Assembly (NCBI GenBank): GCA_900543295.1
Contig: UQQY01000109.1
Coordinates: forward strand, 1-7,974
Origin: an uncultured Oscillospiraceae bacterium
GTDB lineage: Bacteria; Bacillota; Clostridia; Oscillospirales; Ruminococcaceae
DNA: 7,974 nucleotides
Reading direction: 5' to 3'
The position numbers and the translations under genes are program-made. Shown in pieces: positions 6,744 through 7,974 of this stretch (position 1 is the first letter of the stretch; the number at the start of each line of letters is the position of its first letter). A model generated the notes under the pieces. It saw only the letters and a list, made by a program, of their open reading frames with translations, was not told where the DNA came from and did no database searches.

Positions 6744-7199
6744 TTACATCGGCACAACCAGTGCGATGAGGATACCTAAAAGCGCGCCGCCCAGCACTTC
6801 AAACGGCGTATGCCCCAGAAATTCTTTCAGTTCCTGATTGCTTTTCGGCTTATAGCTGATTCCCGTCGCGCCGCGGCGCACCATCATATTGATTACCTTT
6901 GCATGCTCTCCGGCGGCACGGCGCACTCCCATCGCATCATACATGACGATTGCCGCCAGCAAAAAAGAAATGGCAAAAAGCGGAGAGGCAAATCCCACGC
7001 TTTTGGAAATGGCAATCGTCATGGCGCAAACGGAGGCGGAGTGCGCGCTCGGCATACCGCCCGCACCCACCATACGCTCCATCCGAAGCTGTCTCGTTTT
7101 AATCAAGTGCAGTATCGTTTTAAGCGCCTGTGCGCAGAACCACGCAAGAAGCGAAACATTCAGTACATAGTTTGAAAGCAAAGCTCTGATGGTACTCAT
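6744..7199 (-). CDS. Divergent PAP2 family membrane protein (DUF212, YuiD-like)
   Basis: This is a 151-residue integral membrane protein of the divergent PAP2/DUF212 family, whose Bacillus subtilis member is YuiD. PAP2 proteins remove phosphate from lipid phosphates or diphosphates. Visible motifs are GGMPSAHS (residues 47-54), which parallels the PSGH motif of PAP2 enzymes, then YDAMGVRRAAGEHA (87-100) and GHTPFEVLGG (129-138), which parallels the third motif. Hydrophobic segments lie near residues 8-28, 71-88 and 134-150. The start at 7199 is set by GGAGG about seven bases upstream, in the 16-base gap after ispA. The gene sits between two isoprenoid-synthesis genes, which suggests a polyprenyl-phosphate substrate, but that is inference: the family's reaction is not settled. 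Family assignment is firm; function is not. Confidence 0.9.
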   Translation of the reverse strand: MSTIRALLSNYVLNVSLLAWFCAQALKTILHLIKTRQLRMERMVGAGGMPSAHSASVCAMTIAISKSVGFASPLFAISFLLAAIVMYDAMGVRRAAGEHAKVINMMVRRGATGISYKPKSNQELKEFLGHTPFEVLGGALLGILIALVVPM

Positions 7200-7215
7200 A
7201 TCAATCCTCCGACGG

Positions 7216-7974
7216 TTATTTTCTGCGAAAAAGCAATTCCTCGGTGAATTCCTGTAAAAAGCCGCTGTCCGGCAGCTTTTTCAGCGCCGCAAGCGCGCGG
7301 TTCGTGTATTCCTGCGCAAGCGCCTGCGCCCCGTCCAAAGTAAGCAGGGAAACAAAGGTGTTTTTCCCGCTTGCCGCGTCGCTGCCAATCGGCTTGCCAA
7401 GCTCCTTTTCCTCTCCTGTTACATCCAGAATATCGTCCACAATCTGAAAAGCAATGCCCAGATTGTACGCATACTCCCCCGCTGTAGAAATATCGTTTTC
7501 ATTCGCGCCTGCGACAATGGCTCCCATGCGGCAGGCCGCCTCCAAAAGCGCGGAGGTTTTGAGCGCATCGGTTTGCGTCAGGATTTCAGCCGTAACACTT
7601 CGGTTCTCGTTCGCAAGATCCATTACCTGACCGCCGATCATGCCGTCCATACCCGCTTTGAATGCAAGCTCGCGGCAGGCGCGCAGGCAGCGTGCGGCGT
7701 CCGCACCCGTCTGCTCAGGCGACTGTGCAACGGTAAAAAACGCCAGGGTTAAAAGGCCGTCGCCCGCCAAAAGCGCTGTCGCCTCGCCAAATTGCCTGTG
7801 ACAGGACGGAATACCGCGGCGGTAATCATCATTATCCATACATGGCAGATCGTCATGGATCAAGCTGTAGGTGTGCACCATCTCCACTGCGCAGGCAAGC
7901 GGAAGCGCCTGCTGGTACGAGCCGCCGAAGAGCTCCGCAAATACCGTGCATAACAGCGGACGAATCCGCTTTCC
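7216..7974 (-). CDS. ispA: Farnesyl diphosphate synthase (short-chain polyprenyl synthase), 5'-truncated by window edge
   Basis: This enzyme condenses isopentenyl diphosphate with DMAPP and then geranyl diphosphate to give farnesyl diphosphate, in the cytoplasm. The 252 visible residues begin at GKRIRPLL, the substrate-binding motif near the family N-terminus; roughly 40-50 residues lie beyond the window edge. The first aspartate-rich motif is DDLPCMD (visible residues 41-47), with the two-residue insertion typical of bacterial farnesyl diphosphate synthases, followed by RRG. The second aspartate-rich motif is DDILD (about 180-184), followed by GKPIGSD. All catalytic aspartates are present. 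The sequence is in frame from the window edge; the GTG at 7887 is internal, not a start. The gene ends in TAA, 16 bases before the DUF212 gene. Chain length (C15) is inferred from motif type; a geranylgeranyl product cannot be fully excluded. Confidence 0.95.
   Translation of the reverse strand, partial: GKRIRPLLCTVFAELFGGSYQQALPLACAVEMVHTYSLIHDDLPCMDNDDYRRGIPSCHRQFGEATALLAGDGLLTLAFFTVAQSPEQTGADAARCLRACRELAFKAGMDGMIGGQVMDLANENRSVTAEILTQTDALKTSALLEAACRMGAIVAGANENDISTAGEYAYNLGIAFQIVDDILDVTGEEKELGKPIGSDAASGKNTFVSLLTLDGAQALAQEYTNRALAALKKLPDSGFLQEFTEELLFRRK

Noticed and set aside
1..7974. CRISPR array, insertion sequence, tRNA, rRNA or phage genes
   Set aside because: No regularly spaced repeats, transposase-like frames with terminal inverted repeats, tRNA-like folds or phage-type proteins were seen on either strand.

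Overview
The window is one continuous stretch of housekeeping genes, all read from the minus strand, plus an AT-rich gene-free flank at its left end. Read in the direction of transcription (high to low coordinates) the order is: ispA (5' end outside the window), a divergent-PAP2 (DUF212/YuiD-like) membrane protein, dxs, tlyA, nadK, argR/ahrC, a broken recN, and a YicG/UPF0126-type glycine transporter homologue. The order ispA-dxs-tlyA-nadK-argR-recN is a classic Firmicutes arrangement. The DUF212 gene between ispA and dxs and the moderately GC-rich coding sequence point to a member of the Clostridia, but the species cannot be named from this window.

Spacing is tight throughout (16, 17, -4, 4, 15, 7 and 20 bases between successive genes), with Shine-Dalgarno-like sequences before the starts and no terminator visible between genes. 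A single long polycistronic transcript starting to the right of the window is the simplest reading. It joins isoprenoid precursor synthesis (Dxs makes DXP, IspA condenses C5 units to farnesyl diphosphate, and the PAP2-like protein may act on a polyprenyl phosphate) with rRNA methylation (TlyA), NADP supply (NadK), arginine regulation (ArgR) and DNA repair (RecN).

The most notable feature is recN. Its Walker A half and its signature/Walker B half are both well conserved but lie in different frames. The break maps to about 2104-2124. There, one short stretch of DNA gives family-like residues in both frames (MRRKL in one, NAAKIAEAL in the other). This suggests a 19-base deletion between short direct repeats, or an assembly collapse of such a repeat, rather than a simple one-base error.

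Positions 1-434 hold no convincing gene. They contain a good sigma-A-like promoter on the minus strand (TTGATA, 17 bases, TATTAT) pointing out of the left edge, a perfect 16-base palindrome inside a larger terminator-like hairpin, and a short coding-like stretch with a stop codon inside it. The sporulation genes spoIVB and spo0A, which often follow recN in spore-forming Clostridia, are not found here. I see no mobile element, CRISPR array or RNA gene, and no evidence of a new multi-gene system.
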